The notes: generated by a model not told the origin, from the letters alone. A stretch of DNA of 64,000 nucleotides from Isoptericola luteus (GCF_020297055.1 NZ_JAIXCQ010000005.1:1-64000); one strand, 5' to 3'. Counted from the stretch's first letter, positions 18,103 to 28,766 are shown. Made by a program: numbers and translations.

Positions 18103-18132
18103 TTGACATCCTGGATTACGCAACAAGGATGT
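18103..18132 (+). promoter_or_regulatory. suf operon promoter with inverted-repeat operator
   Basis: A perfect -35 TTGACA is at 18103-18108, and AAGGAT at 18125-18130 could serve as -10 at 16-bp spacing. A perfect 7-bp inverted repeat, ACATCCT (18106-18112) and AGGATGT (18126-18132), brackets the spacer and overlaps both elements. That is a classic repressor placement. SufR encoded directly downstream is the obvious candidate, though the repeat is not a previously described SufR site that I recognise. Confidence 0.6.
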
Positions 18133-18214
18133 TCTCTATATCGACGATGCTGCGCAGGGTGACGTGTGCCCCTGGCGGCGCCGTCCCGCAGGGTGACGAC
18201 CGGAGGAGGTGCGC

Positions 18215-18964
18215 ATGACGACGACCCCCGTGGCGCACCGGCCTGCGCCGTCAGGCCCGGCCACCGGCGACCTCGACGGCACCACGCGTCGCCGGGTGCT
18301 CGAGCTCGTGGCCGCGGAGGGCCCGGTCTCGGCGGCCGAGCTCGCCCAGGCCCTCGGCCTCACGTCCGCAGCGGTCCGCCGCCACCTCGGCGTCCTCGAG
18401 GAGGACGGCACGATCGTCGTCCGTGAGGCGGGTCCCTCGACCGGCCGCCGCGGGAGGCCCGCGCGCCGGTACGTCGTCAGCACCCGCGGACAGTCGGACC
18501 TGGCGGGCGGCTACTCCGAGCTCGCCGCGCAGGTGATGCGTCACCTGCGCGAGGTCGGCGGCCACGACGCCGTCGCGCGGTTCGCCGCCGAGCGGTACGA
18601 CGCCGTGGTGCGGCGCTTCGCGCCCCGGCTGACCGCCACCGACCCGCAGGGGCGTGCCGCACAGCTTGCCGACCTCCTGGCCGCGGAAGGCTACGCGGCC
18701 TCGGTGCGCCCCGTCGGCACGCTCGTCCCCACGATCCAGCTCTGCCAGGGGCACTGCCCCGTCCAGGGCGTGGCCGAAGAGTTCGGCGAGCTCTGCGAGG
18801 CGGAGGCCAAGGCCTTCTCCGAGCTGCTCGGCACCCACGTCCAGCGGCTGGCCACCATCGCGGGCGGCGCGCACGCCTGCGTCACGAACATCCCGATCCC
18901 CCCGACCGTATCGACCCCCACCCCCGCGAGCCGCGTCAGCGGCCAGCAGGAAGGATCACGATGA
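18215..18964 (+). CDS. sufR: Fe-S cluster-sensing repressor SufR
   Basis: A 249-aa regulator. A winged helix-turn-helix (residues about 25-90) has the pattern [20 protein letters not shown]. The C-terminal domain has four cysteines in [19 protein letters not shown] and HACVTNIP, the cluster ligands of SufR-type repressors. ATG at 18215 directly follows GGAGGAGG; a GTG at 18209 lies inside that site and is rejected. It heads the suf operon, overlaps sufB by ATGA, and probably represses the operon when its cluster is loaded. Confidence 0.95.
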   Translation: MTTTPVAHRPAPSGPATGDLDGTTRRRVLELVAAEGPVSAAELAQALGLTSAAVRRHLGVLEEDGTIVVREAGPSTGRRGRPARRYVVSTRGQSDLAGGYSELAAQVMRHLREVGGHDAVARFAAERYDAVVRRFAPRLTATDPQGRAAQLADLLAAEGYAASVRPVGTLVPTIQLCQGHCPVQGVAEEFGELCEAEAKAFSELLGTHVQRLATIAGGAHACVTNIPIPPTVSTPTPASRVSGQQEGSR

Positions 18965-20424
18965 GTGCTCCCACCCAGGACGCCGCCCAGGCCTCTGGCG
19001 AGCAGCGCGCCGACAAGCAGAGCGATGACGAGATCATCGCCTCGATCGGTGCCTACGAGTACGGCTGGCGCGACAGCGACGCCGCGGGCGAGACCGCCCA
19101 GCGTGGCCTGAACGAGAACGTCGTGCGCAACATCTCGGCGCTGAAGGACGAGCCCGAGTGGATGCTCAAGGCCCGCCTCAAGGCGCTGCGCCTGTTCGAC
19201 AAGAAGCCGATGCCGAACTGGGGCGCCGACCTCACGGGCATCGACTTCGACCGGATCAAGTACTTCGTGCGCTCCACGGAGAAGCAGGCCACGTCCTGGG
19301 AGGAGCTGCCCGAGGACATCAAGGCCACGTACGACCGGCTCGGCATCCCCGAGGCGGAGAAGCAGCGACTCGTCGCCGGCGTCGCCGCGCAGTACGAGTC
19401 CGAGGTCGTGTACCACCAGATCCGCGAGGACCTGGAGGAGCAGGGCGTCATCTTCGTCGACACCGACACCGGCCTGCGCGACTACCCCGAGCTCTTCGCC
19501 GAGTACTTCGGCACGGTCATCCCGTCGGGCGACAACAAGTTCGCCGCGCTGAACTCCGCGGTGTGGTCGGGCGGCTCGTTCGTCTACGTCCCGCCGGGCG
19601 TGCACGTCGAGATCCCGCTGCAGGCCTACTTCCGTATCAACACGGAGAACATGGGCCAGTTCGAGCGGACGCTGATCATCGCGGACGAGGGCTCGTACGT
19701 GCACTACGTCGAGGGCTGCACCGCACCCATCTACACGAGCGACTCGCTGCACTCGGCCGTCGTCGAGATCATCGTCAAGAAGAACGCCCGCGTGCGCTAC
19801 ACGACCATCCAGAACTGGTCGAACAACGTGTACAACCTGGTGACCAAGCGCGCCACGGCCGCCGAGGGCGCCACCATGGAGTGGGTCGACGGCAACATCG
19901 GCTCCAAGGTGACGATGAAGTACCCGGCGATCTACCTGCTGGGCGAGCACGCCAAGGGCGAGACCCTGTCCATCGCCTTCGCGGGCGAGGGCCAGCACCA
20001 GGACGCCGGCGCCAAGATGGTGCACGCCGCGCCGCGCACGTCCAGCTCCATCGTGTCCAAGTCGGTGGCCCGTGGTGGCGGCCGCACGTCGTACCGCGGC
20101 CTGGTGCAGGTGCTCGAGGGCGCCTCGCACTCCGCCTCGACCGTGCTGTGCGACGCGCTGCTCGTCGACCAGATCTCCCGGTCCGACACCTACCCGTACG
20201 TCGACGTCCGCGAGGACGACGTGTCCATGGGGCACGAGGCGACGGTCTCGCGGGTGAGCGAGGACCAGCTGTTCTACCTCATGTCCCGGGGCATGGAGGA
20301 GACCGAGGCGATGGCCATGATCGTGCGCGGGTTCGTCGAGCCCATCGCGCGCGAGCTGCCCATGGAGTACGCGCTCGAGCTCAACCGCCTCATCGAGCTG
20401 CAGATGGAAGGGTCCGTCGGCTGA
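18961..20424 (+). CDS. sufB: Fe-S cluster scaffold SufB
   Basis: A 487-aa core subunit of the SufBCD scaffold that assembles Fe-S clusters in the cytosol. Recognisable blocks are [58 protein letters not shown] and [21 protein letters not shown]. The conserved Cys and the C-terminal [15 protein letters not shown] are intact. It has no intein, unlike the mycobacterial homologue. ATG 18961 overlaps sufR, and the stop is shared with the sufD start (TGATG). Confidence 0.97.
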   Translation: MSAPTQDAAQASGEQRADKQSDDEIIASIGAYEYGWRDSDAAGETAQRGLNENVVRNISALKDEPEWMLKARLKALRLFDKKPMPNWGADLTGIDFDRIKYFVRSTEKQATSWEELPEDIKATYDRLGIPEAEKQRLVAGVAAQYESEVVYHQIREDLEEQGVIFVDTDTGLRDYPELFAEYFGTVIPSGDNKFAALNSAVWSGGSFVYVPPGVHVEIPLQAYFRINTENMGQFERTLIIADEGSYVHYVEGCTAPIYTSDSLHSAVVEIIVKKNARVRYTTIQNWSNNVYNLVTKRATAAEGATMEWVDGNIGSKVTMKYPAIYLLGEHAKGETLSIAFAGEGQHQDAGAKMVHAAPRTSSSIVSKSVARGGGRTSYRGLVQVLEGASHSASTVLCDALLVDQISRSDTYPYVDVREDDVSMGHEATVSRVSEDQLFYLMSRGMEETEAMAMIVRGFVEPIARELPMEYALELNRLIELQMEGSVG

Positions 20425-21647
20425 TGGCCATCACTACCGATCACACCCGCGCCGTGGCCGACGGCGCCCACTCGCACGGCGTCGTCCCCGCGGGGTCGCG
20501 CGCCGAGCGCAAGACGTCGTTCGACCTCGCCGACATCCCCGTGCCCACCGGGCGCGAGGAGGAGTGGCGGTTCTCGCCGGTCGCGCGCCTCCAGCCGCTG
20601 TTCGCCGAGGACCTGGGCGCCGGCGGCGTCCTGACCACGGTCGTCGAGGCGCCGGAGGCCAAGGTCGAGATCGTCGGCAAGGACGACGCGCGCCTGGGCA
20701 CCACGGGCAAGCCGGGCGACCGCACGGCCGTCACGGCCTGGAACGCGGCCCAAGAGGCGACCGTCATCACGCTCCCGGCCGAGGCCGTCGCCAGCGACGT
20801 CACCTCCGTGCGGGTCGAGGGCGTCACCAAGGACGTCACGGCCCAGCACCTGCTGGTGCGCGCGGAGCACCACGCCGAGGGCGTCGTCGTCATCGACCAC
20901 CGTGGCGACGCGATGCTCAACCAGACCGTCGAGATCGTCGTCGAGGACGGCGCGCACCTCACGCTGGTCTCCGTGCAGGACTGGACGGACGGCGCCGTGC
21001 ACGCCTCGAGCCACCGCGCCCGCGTGGGTCGTGACGCGAAGCTCAAGCACGTCGTGGTGACGTTCGGTGGCGACGTCGTGCGCATCACCCCGGACGCGAC
21101 GTTCACCGCCGAGGGCGGGGAGGTCGAGATGGTCGGCCTGTACTTCGCCGACACGGACCAGCACCAGGAGCACCGCCTCTTCGTGGACCACGCCGTGCCG
21201 CGCTGCAAGTCCCGCGTCACCTACAAGGGCGCGCTGCAGGGCGTCGGGGCGCACACGGTGTGGGTCGGCGACGTGCTGATCCAGGCCGAGGCCGAGGGCA
21301 CCGACACCTATGAGCTGAACCGCAACCTCGTGCTGAGCGACGGCGCGCGCGCCGACTCGGTGCCGAACCTCGAGATCGAGACCGGCGAGATCGACGGTGC
21401 CGGGCACGCGTCCGCCACCGGCCGGTTCGACGACGAGCAGCTGTTCTACCTCATGGCCCGTGGCATCCCCGAGGTCGACGCCCGTCGCCTCGTGGTGCGC
21501 GGCTTCTTCGCCGAGCTGATCGAGGAGATCGGCGTGCCGTCCGTGCGCGACCGGCTCATCGCCTCGATCGAGGCCGAGCTGGAGAAGTCGATGAGCGTCA
21601 TCACCGGGATCGCCCCCGCAGCCGCCGGCGAGGCGGAGCAGGCGTGA
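20424..21647 (+). CDS. sufD: Fe-S cluster scaffold SufD
   Basis: A 407-aa partner of SufB. The N-terminal FDLADIPVPTGREEEWRFSP motif and the C-terminal half (VVIDHRGDAMLNQTVEIVVE, HRLFVDHAVPRCKSRVTYKG, GRFDDEQLFYLMARGIP) are characteristic. ATG at 20424 overlaps the sufB stop by one base and begins ITTDHTR. The stop overlaps the Rieske gene by GTGA. Length is typical. Confidence 0.96.
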   Translation: MAITTDHTRAVADGAHSHGVVPAGSRAERKTSFDLADIPVPTGREEEWRFSPVARLQPLFAEDLGAGGVLTTVVEAPEAKVEIVGKDDARLGTTGKPGDRTAVTAWNAAQEATVITLPAEAVASDVTSVRVEGVTKDVTAQHLLVRAEHHAEGVVVIDHRGDAMLNQTVEIVVEDGAHLTLVSVQDWTDGAVHASSHRARVGRDAKLKHVVVTFGGDVVRITPDATFTAEGGEVEMVGLYFADTDQHQEHRLFVDHAVPRCKSRVTYKGALQGVGAHTVWVGDVLIQAEAEGTDTYELNRNLVLSDGARADSVPNLEIETGEIDGAGHASATGRFDDEQLFYLMARGIPEVDARRLVVRGFFAELIEEIGVPSVRDRLIASIEAELEKSMSVITGIAPAAAGEAEQA

Positions 21648-21991
21648 CCGCCCAGCCGGCCTGCTCCGTGGACGACCTCGGACCGGAGGAGGCCATGCTC
21701 GTCGAGCTCGCCGACGCGGACGGGACCACGGTCCCGGTCGCGATCGCGCGGGACGTCGACGGCGGGTGGCACGCCATCAGCGACATCTGCTCGCACGGGC
21801 AGGTGTCGCTCTCGGACGGCGAGGTGGAGGGGTGCCTCGTGGAGTGCTGGCTGCACGGGTCGCAGTTCGACCTGCGCAGCGGCAAGCCGCTCCAGCTCCC
21901 CGCGACGCAGCCGGTGCCGGTCTACCCGGTGACCGTGGACGGCGACCGCATCCTGGTCGACGTCGACGAGCCGCTCGCCATCGCGTCCTGA
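21644..21991 (+). CDS. Rieske-type [2Fe-2S] ferredoxin in the suf operon
   Basis: A 115-aa small Rieske protein. The cluster ligands are seen in ISDICSHGQ and LVECWLHGSQFDL, that is Cys-x-His and Cys-x2-His about 17 residues apart. It resembles ferredoxin subunits of non-heme oxygenases, but between sufD and sufC it is a common actinobacterial suf-operon member and may serve electron transfer during cluster assembly. GTG 21644 is coupled to sufD. Confidence 0.93.
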   Translation: MTAQPACSVDDLGPEEAMLVELADADGTTVPVAIARDVDGGWHAISDICSHGQVSLSDGEVEGCLVECWLHGSQFDLRSGKPLQLPATQPVPVYPVTVDGDRILVDVDEPLAIAS

Positions 21992-22051
21992 CGCCGTCCT
22001 GACGCTCACTCAGCCCAAAGACTTTCGCTACACGACCTGGAGACACAAGAG

Positions 22052-24162
<2,111 letters not shown>

Positions 24163-24189
24163 GAATTCGGCGACGGTGAAGGCAGGCAA

Positions 24190-24654
24190 GTGAGCTCTCT
24201 CGAGCAGATGTACCAGCAGGTGATCCTGGACCATGCGAAGCGCCCGCACGGCCAGGGCCTGGTCGACGTGGCCGCCGGGCACCTCGGCGGGGAGTCGCAC
24301 CAGGTGAACCCGACCTGCGGCGACGAGATCACCCTGCGGGTCGACGTGGACGGCGACACCGTGGCGGGCGTGTCCTGGGAGGGCCAGGGTTGCTCGATCT
24401 CGCAGGCGTCGGCCTCGGTGATGACCGAGCTCGTCGCGGGCCGCCCCCTGGCAGAGGTGGCCCGGCTCGACGCCGCGTTCCACGACCTCATGGGATCGCG
24501 GGGCAAGGGGCTGGAGGACGAGGCGGCGCTCGACGACCTGGGGGACGCGAGCGCGTTCACCGGCGTGTCGCAGTATCCCGCCCGCATCAAGTGCGCGCTG
24601 CTCGGCTGGGCGGCGCTCAAGGACTCCCTCGCGCGCAGCGGCGCGCTGGGCTGA
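24190..24654 (+). CDS. sufU: SufU sulfur transfer / scaffold protein
   Basis: A 154-aa IscU-like zinc protein. The three Cys are in NPTCGDEITL, GQGCSISQASASVM and ARIKCALLGW, with the Asp in the first motif as fourth ligand, as in SufU. N-terminal MYQQVILDHAKRPHG is family-typical. GTG at 24190 is preferred because the protein then begins with SSLEQMYQQ; the ribosome site GGCAGG is weak. It accepts sulfur from SufS. Confidence 0.95.
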   Translation: MSSLEQMYQQVILDHAKRPHGQGLVDVAAGHLGGESHQVNPTCGDEITLRVDVDGDTVAGVSWEGQGCSISQASASVMTELVAGRPLAEVARLDAAFHDLMGSRGKGLEDEAALDDLGDASAFTGVSQYPARIKCALLGWAALKDSLARSGALG

Positions 24655-24667
24655 ACCGGAGGACACG

Positions 24668-25024
24668 ATGACCGAGAACACGACCGAGCCGGCCGCGCCG
24701 GCGGCCGCCCCCACGCCCACCACCGCGGCGGACGTCGAGGAAGCCCTGCGCGACGTCATCGACCCCGAGCTGGGCATCAACGTCGTCGACCTGGGCCTGA
24801 TCTACGGCGTGCAGGTCGACCAGAACAACCACACCACGATCGACATGACGCTCACCTCCGCGGCCTGCCCGCTGACCGACGTCATCGAGGACCAGTCCGG
24901 CCAGGCGCTCGAGGGCATCGTCGACGGCTTCCGCATCAACTGGGTCTGGATGCCGCCGTGGGGCCCGGAGAAGATCACCGACGAGGGCCGTGAGCAGCTG
25001 CGGATGCTGGGCTTCAACGTCTAA
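24668..25024 (+). CDS. DUF59 (MIP18/SufT-like) Fe-S assembly factor
   Basis: A 118-aa protein with the DUF59 core: VEEALRDVIDPELGINVVDLG and the conserved Cys in LTSAACPLTD, then NWVWMPPWGPEKITDEGR. It is the last gene of the suf operon, 13 bases after sufU with GGAGGACACG upstream, and the usual last member in actinobacteria. It probably helps deliver clusters to targets. The N-terminal 20 residues are a Pro/Ala/Thr-rich tail. The stop overlaps the stop of the convergent membrane-protein gene. Confidence 0.93.
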   Translation: MTENTTEPAAPAAAPTPTTAADVEEALRDVIDPELGINVVDLGLIYGVQVDQNNHTTIDMTLTSAACPLTDVIEDQSGQALEGIVDGFRINWVWMPPWGPEKITDEGREQLRMLGFNV

Positions 25025-25737
25025 GGCCGCACCTCCTGTCCACGGGGCACCCTGCCCTGGTCGCTGCCTCCGGGCCGGGCAGGGAGCCGCCGGTCGAGGT
25101 AGGCGAGGAGCAGGGCCAGCAGGACCCCGAGGGCGAGGACGACGCCGACGCTCCGTAGCGCGGCCGGATACCCGACGACGTCCACGTCGAGGAACGGGTA
25201 CGGGTACCAGCCGGTGATCTCGCCCTGCACGAAGGTGTAGACGACCCACGCGACGGGCCACTCCAGCGCCCGGACGACGGTCGTCGCAGTGATGCGCGGT
25301 CGCGGGCCGAACATCATCCAGCCCGCGAGGGCGATCCACGGGGCGGCGTAGTGGAACCCGATGGTGAGCCACAGGCCGAGACCGGACAGCTCGACGTCCG
25401 GCGACAGCACCAGGGCGAACACCAGCCCGGTGATGACGATGCCGAGCATCGCGTCGAGCCGCAGCACCCGCCATACGGGTCCGTCCCTGTCGGGCCGTAG
25501 CGCCAGCGTGGCGCTGCTGGCCAGCAGCAGGACGTTGCTCTGGATGGTGAAGTAGCTGAACATCCGACGGAACCGTTCGCCGGTGGCGACGGTCTCGGTG
25601 GCTTGGCCGGAGTTCGCGTCCACGCCGCCTGCGAGGATCACCGCGATCTGTACGACGAAACACGTGCCGATCACGGCCACGAGCAGTCCGTTGAGGACCC
25701 GAGGTGCCACCGGTCGTCGCCGCATGGGGTCATTCAT
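25021..25737 (-). CDS. Pr6Pr-type membrane protein
   Basis: A 238-aa membrane protein with six hydrophobic helices. RMFSYFTIQSN and GFHYAAPWIALAGWMMFGPRP are recognisable features of the actinobacterial Pr6Pr group, with conserved Tyr, Phe, Thr, His and Trp residues in or near helices. No function is known to me. ATG at 25737 (MNDPM) is chosen since the upstream 87 codons look non-coding; ATG 25725 is an alternative. The stop overlaps that of the suf operon. Confidence 0.75.
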   Translation of the reverse strand: MNDPMRRRPVAPRVLNGLLVAVIGTCFVVQIAVILAGGVDANSGQATETVATGERFRRMFSYFTIQSNVLLLASSATLALRPDRDGPVWRVLRLDAMLGIVITGLVFALVLSPDVELSGLGLWLTIGFHYAAPWIALAGWMMFGPRPRITATTVVRALEWPVAWVVYTFVQGEITGWYPYPFLDVDVVGYPAALRSVGVVLALGVLLALLLAYLDRRLPARPGGSDQGRVPRGQEVRP

Positions 25738-26025
25738 CGCACGGGCGCCCGCCTGCGTCAACGACAGGCGCGCGTGGTACAGGCACGTGCTGCCGCGGCG
25801 TGCCGGTGGGCGCGTGCCGTGGACGGGTGCACGCTGGACGCGATGAATCGCGCGCCCGGTCAGGCGCACGGGTCCTGATCGGGTGGTCTTCTCGGATCCG
25901 GCATCGGCGCGTGGACGCGGCTGCGCGACCTCAGGCGGGCGGCTAGGCATGACCGGGTGGGCCGCGTCGAGAGGGGCCGGCCCGCGAGGGCTGGGCACCC
26001 GGGCGCACCACCGGGGACGCTGGAA
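25738..26025. other. Intergenic gap without recognised feature
   Basis: This 288-base gap separates two minus-strand genes. Open frames here have no family resemblance or good ribosome site. I saw no strong hairpin or tRNA. It presumably holds the promoter of the Pr6Pr gene, which I cannot place. Confidence 0.5.
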
Positions 26026-26625
26026 TCACATCGTCCCCGTGGCGGGGACGCCGTCGGCCAGCCCGTAGCGCAGGTACACGGTGCCCTTCGGGCTCGCCAC
26101 GGGCTGGGACAGCAGCGTGACGTTCGAGGGCACCGCGCCGCCGTCGAACAGCTTCTTCCCGGTGCCGAGCACGATCGGGTGCACCCACAGGTCGAGACGG
26201 TCGAAGAGCCGCTCGCGCAGGAGCGTCTGCACCAGGTCCAGGCTGCCGACCACCTTGACGTGCTCGTGCCGGTCGCGGACCTCCCGGACGGCCGCCGGCA
26301 GGTCGGGGCCGAGCTGCGTGGTGCCGGCCCACGACAGGTCGGGCGTGCCGCGTGAGGCGACGAACTTGGGGACGCGGTTGAACAGGGTGGCGAAGTCGCC
26401 GCTCTGGTGCGGCCAGTAGGCGGCGAAGATGTCGTAGGTCCGGCGGCCGAGCAGCAGGGCGTCGGTGCCCTCGTACGCGGCCGCGATCTGCGCTTCCGCG
26501 ACGTCGTCGATCAGGGGCGCCTGCCAGCCGCCGAACGCGAAGCCGTCCGGGTCCTCGTCCGGCGCGCCGGGCGACTGCCCGACCAGGTCGAGGGTGGCGA
26601 ACAGCTCGATGTCGATGAGTCCCAC
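26026..26625 (-). CDS. Dihydrofolate reductase-like (RibD C-terminal domain) protein
   Basis: A 199-aa protein of the YwjB/RibD-C family. Marks are FATLDLVGQSP at the N-terminus, LLLGRRTYDIFAAYWP in the NADPH region, VKVVGSLDLVQTLL and LWVHPIVLGTGKKLFDGG. Such stand-alone proteins bind NADPH, but their substrates are mostly unknown; they lack the folate pocket of true DHFR. GTG at 26625 is preceded by AGGAGGAACC on the minus strand, a strong site. Confidence 0.88.
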   Translation of the reverse strand: MGLIDIELFATLDLVGQSPGAPDEDPDGFAFGGWQAPLIDDVAEAQIAAAYEGTDALLLGRRTYDIFAAYWPHQSGDFATLFNRVPKFVASRGTPDLSWAGTTQLGPDLPAAVREVRDRHEHVKVVGSLDLVQTLLRERLFDRLDLWVHPIVLGTGKKLFDGGAVPSNVTLLSQPVASPKGTVYLRYGLADGVPATGTM

Positions 26626-26698
26626 GGTTCCTCCTGGTGTGTGTCACCAGGGGGGACCGGCCCGGGCCGCCGGACTCATCGGCGCGCGCGAGACTGTG

Positions 26699-27193
26699 AT
26701 GGTGAGCATCGTCGCGCGCAGGCTGCGCTCCCTCGTCGCCCCGCTGACGCGCACGCGCGCCTTCCGCCGGTGGGCGCCCAGGGCCATGCCTCCGGTCGAG
26801 CGGGCGCTGGCCCTGGTGACGCGGGGTCGGTTCCAGCTCAGCGCGGTGCTGGTGCCCTCGCTGGTGCTGCACACGCGCGGTGCACGCTCGGGCAACCTGC
26901 GGCAGACCTACCTGATGTACACGCCGGACGGAGCGGGCGGCCTGATCGTCGCGGGCACGGCGTTCGCGCAGGACCGGCACCCGGCCTGGACGTACAACCT
27001 GCTGGCCGACCCGGAGGCGTCGGTCAGCATCGCCGGGCGACGGACCCGGGTGCGGGCGACGCCGCTGCGCCCCGACGAGCGCGACGCCGCGTGGGAGCGG
27101 ATCGAGGCGCAGTGGCCGGGCTACCGTGCGTACGAGCGGGACTCGGGCCGGGAGGTCCGGCTGTTCCGGCTGCGGCGCGTCCCACCCGGCTGA
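26699..27193 (+). CDS. Deazaflavin (F420)-dependent nitroreductase-family protein
   Basis: A 164-aa protein of the DUF385/Ddn family. The core strands LVLHTRGARSGNLRQTYLMYT and PAWTYNLLADPEASV are typical, the latter being the cofactor-phosphate region. Such enzymes reduce varied substrates with F420H2 or sometimes flavin. ATG at 26699 has no good ribosome site, and a GTG at 26696 or 26702 could be used instead. Upstream in-frame codons from 26465 are judged non-coding because they run antisense to the DHFR-like gene. Confidence 0.82.
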   Translation: MVSIVARRLRSLVAPLTRTRAFRRWAPRAMPPVERALALVTRGRFQLSAVLVPSLVLHTRGARSGNLRQTYLMYTPDGAGGLIVAGTAFAQDRHPAWTYNLLADPEASVSIAGRRTRVRATPLRPDERDAAWERIEAQWPGYRAYERDSGREVRLFRLRRVPPG

Positions 27194-27213
27194 CGCGCGG
27201 CACGGCCGGGTGC

Positions 27214-27219
27214 TAGCGT
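27214..27219 (+). promoter_or_regulatory. -10 element of the threonine leader
   Basis: TAGCGT sits 7 bases before the leader-peptide ATG at 27227. This is the leaderless spacing repeated throughout the window and is direct support that the short peptide is translated. Confidence 0.6.
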
Positions 27220-27226
27220 GAACCGC

Positions 27227-27277
27227 ATGCGCAGCGCACAGGTCACGACGACGCCGGACACCTCCGGCGCCCGCTGA
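27227..27277 (+). CDS. Threonine-rich leader peptide of the ThrRS attenuator
   Basis: A 16-codon open frame encoding MRSAQVTTTPDTSGAR. Four of sixteen codons are Thr (three consecutive ACG, then ACC). It lies between a -10 with leaderless spacing and a 10-bp hairpin at 27305-27328, upstream of a threonyl-tRNA synthetase-like gene. The arrangement is that of ribosome-mediated attenuation, where stalling at Thr codons when charged tRNA-Thr is scarce would change folding and allow read-through. The competing antiterminator pairing is not obvious by eye. Confidence 0.7.
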   Translation: MRSAQVTTTPDTSGAR

Positions 27278-27304
27278 CCGCTGCACCGCAGCACCTCACG
27301 CACC

Positions 27305-27328
27305 GGCCCCGGAGCTCGCTCCGGGGCC
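27305..27328 (+). terminator. Attenuator hairpin before the ThrRS-like gene
   Basis: A perfect 10-bp stem GGCCCCGGAG/CTCCGGGGCC with a CTCG loop, followed by TTCGTCG. It stands 28 bases after the leader-peptide stop and 43 bases before the structural gene. Strong stem and position fit a conditional terminator. Confidence 0.7.
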
Positions 27329-27371
27329 TTCGTCGTCCCTGGGCAGCTCCGTCCCACGAAGGAGCACCGCC

Positions 27372-28649
27372 ATGAACAGCCGTCCCGCCCCTCACGCCCA
27401 GGGGCCCGCCCCCGTCGACCATCGTGACCTCGGCCGCGACATGGGCATCTTCGCTACCAGCCCGCTCGTCGGCCCGGGGCTGCCGCTGTGGCAGCCGGCC
27501 GGGGCGGTCGTGCGGCGCGAGCTCGAGCGCCTCGCCGAGGACGTCGCGCTCGCGGGCGGGAGCGAGCCCGTCTACACCCCCGTGCTGGGCAAGCGGTCGT
27601 TGTTCGAGCGCTCGGGTCACTGGGACAAGTTCGCGGACGACATGTTCGAGCCCTTCGACGACGGTACCGACGACCCGCTCGTGCTGCGGCCCGCGAACTG
27701 TCCGCACCATGCACAGGTCTACGCGTCGGCGCCCCGCAGCCATCGGGACCTGCCGGTGCGGTACCACGAGCTCGGCGCGATGTTCCGCGCCGAGCGGTCC
27801 GGCGTGCTGTCCGGTCTCAGCCGGGTGCGGCAGATCAACCTCGACGACACCCACGTGTTCTGCCGCCCGGACCAGGTGGCCGCCGAGGTGCGGCTGGCGC
27901 TCGACGCCGTCGCCGAGGTCGTGCGGGTGCTCGGGATCGAGGTCGACCACGTGCGGCTGTCGCGGCGGGACGACTCGGGCCGCTGGCTCGGGGAGCCGGC
28001 GCGGTGGGACGACGCCGAGGGCCAGCTGGGCGACGCCCTCGCCGGCGCGGGCCTCGCGTGGGTCGACGGGCCGGGGGAGGCTGCGTTCTACGGACCGAAG
28101 CTCGACGTGCAGGTCCGCGACGCGCGGGGCCAGGTCGAGAGCGTCGCCACCGTGCAGATCGACTTCAACCAGCCCGAGCGGTTCGGTCTCGAGTACGTGG
28201 TTCCGGACGGTTCCCGTGCGCGCCCGGTGATGATCCACCGCGGCACCGTCGGGTCCATGGAGCGGATGACCGCGTTCCTGCTCGAGCAGCACGGCGGCCG
28301 GCTGCCGTTCTGGCTCGCGCCGGTGCAGGTGTGCGTGCTGCCGGTGGGCGACGTCGCGGCCGAGGACGCTGCGCGGGCGCTGCGCCGCCAGGGGGTCCGG
28401 GTGCGGGTCGAGGCGGACGGTTCGCTCGGCAACCGGGTCCGCCTCGCCCGGGGTCGCCGGGACGCGCTCCTGGCGGTGCTCGGTCCTCGCGAGGCGGCGG
28501 CCGGCGTGCTCGCGGTGAGCGACCCGTCGACCGGGGAGCGGGCCGACCTGCCGCCGGACGAGCTGGCGCGGCGTGCGGCGGCGGCAGCATCCCACCGGGC
28601 GCGGGCGGTGAGCCTGCGAGACGTGGACCCCGCCGCTGACCGGTCCTGA
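27372..28649 (+). CDS. Short threonyl-tRNA synthetase lacking TGS and editing domains
   Basis: A 425-aa class II synthetase. Zn ligands Cys110 (RPANCPHH), His161 (LDDTHVFC) and His289 (MIHRGTVGSMER) are all present, as are motif 2 (YHELGAMFRAERSG) and the C-terminal anticodon-binding domain from about residue 305. Bacterial ThrRS is normally about 640 aa; here the TGS and editing domains are missing, so mischarged seryl-tRNA would not be cleared by this protein. It may be a second, accessory ThrRS, perhaps an inhibitor-resistant or stress isoform. ATG at 27372 follows AAGGAG. Upstream Thr leader and hairpin imply control by tRNA-Thr charging. Confidence 0.88.
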   Translation: MNSRPAPHAQGPAPVDHRDLGRDMGIFATSPLVGPGLPLWQPAGAVVRRELERLAEDVALAGGSEPVYTPVLGKRSLFERSGHWDKFADDMFEPFDDGTDDPLVLRPANCPHHAQVYASAPRSHRDLPVRYHELGAMFRAERSGVLSGLSRVRQINLDDTHVFCRPDQVAAEVRLALDAVAEVVRVLGIEVDHVRLSRRDDSGRWLGEPARWDDAEGQLGDALAGAGLAWVDGPGEAAFYGPKLDVQVRDARGQVESVATVQIDFNQPERFGLEYVVPDGSRARPVMIHRGTVGSMERMTAFLLEQHGGRLPFWLAPVQVCVLPVGDVAAEDAARALRRQGVRVRVEADGSLGNRVRLARGRRDALLAVLGPREAAAGVLAVSDPSTGERADLPPDELARRAAAAASHRARAVSLRDVDPAADRS

Positions 28650-28666
28650 CGACGGGTCATGACGAC

Positions 28667-28681
28667 ACCACATCTTGTGGT
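28667..28681 (+). promoter_or_regulatory. Candidate NrdR box 1
   Basis: A perfect inverted repeat ACCACA-TCT-TGTGGT about 90 bases before the nrd-linked operon. Its centre lies about 31 bases, roughly three helical turns, from that of a second palindrome, the paired layout known for NrdR repressor boxes. Confidence 0.5.
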
Positions 28682-28697
28682 CTATCGCCCTGCTGAC

Positions 28698-28711
28698 CAC
28701 TAGGGCTAGTG
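28698..28711 (+). promoter_or_regulatory. Candidate NrdR box 2 overlapping a -10
   Basis: A perfect inverted repeat CACTAG-GG-CTAGTG. TAGTGT at 28707-28712 inside it fits a -10. With box 1 it would let NrdR sense nucleotide pools and repress nrdJ. No nrdR gene lies in the window. Confidence 0.5.
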
Positions 28712-28766
28712 TTCGCGTTGCTGGCCAGCGCAGACATGGTTCTCCGTCCCGGATGAAGGTAGGCAG

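Noticed and set aside
28650-28766. Possible B12 riboswitch before the nrdJ operon
   Set aside because: The gap is only 117 bases and has no B12-box-like core; paired palindromes suggest a protein repressor instead.
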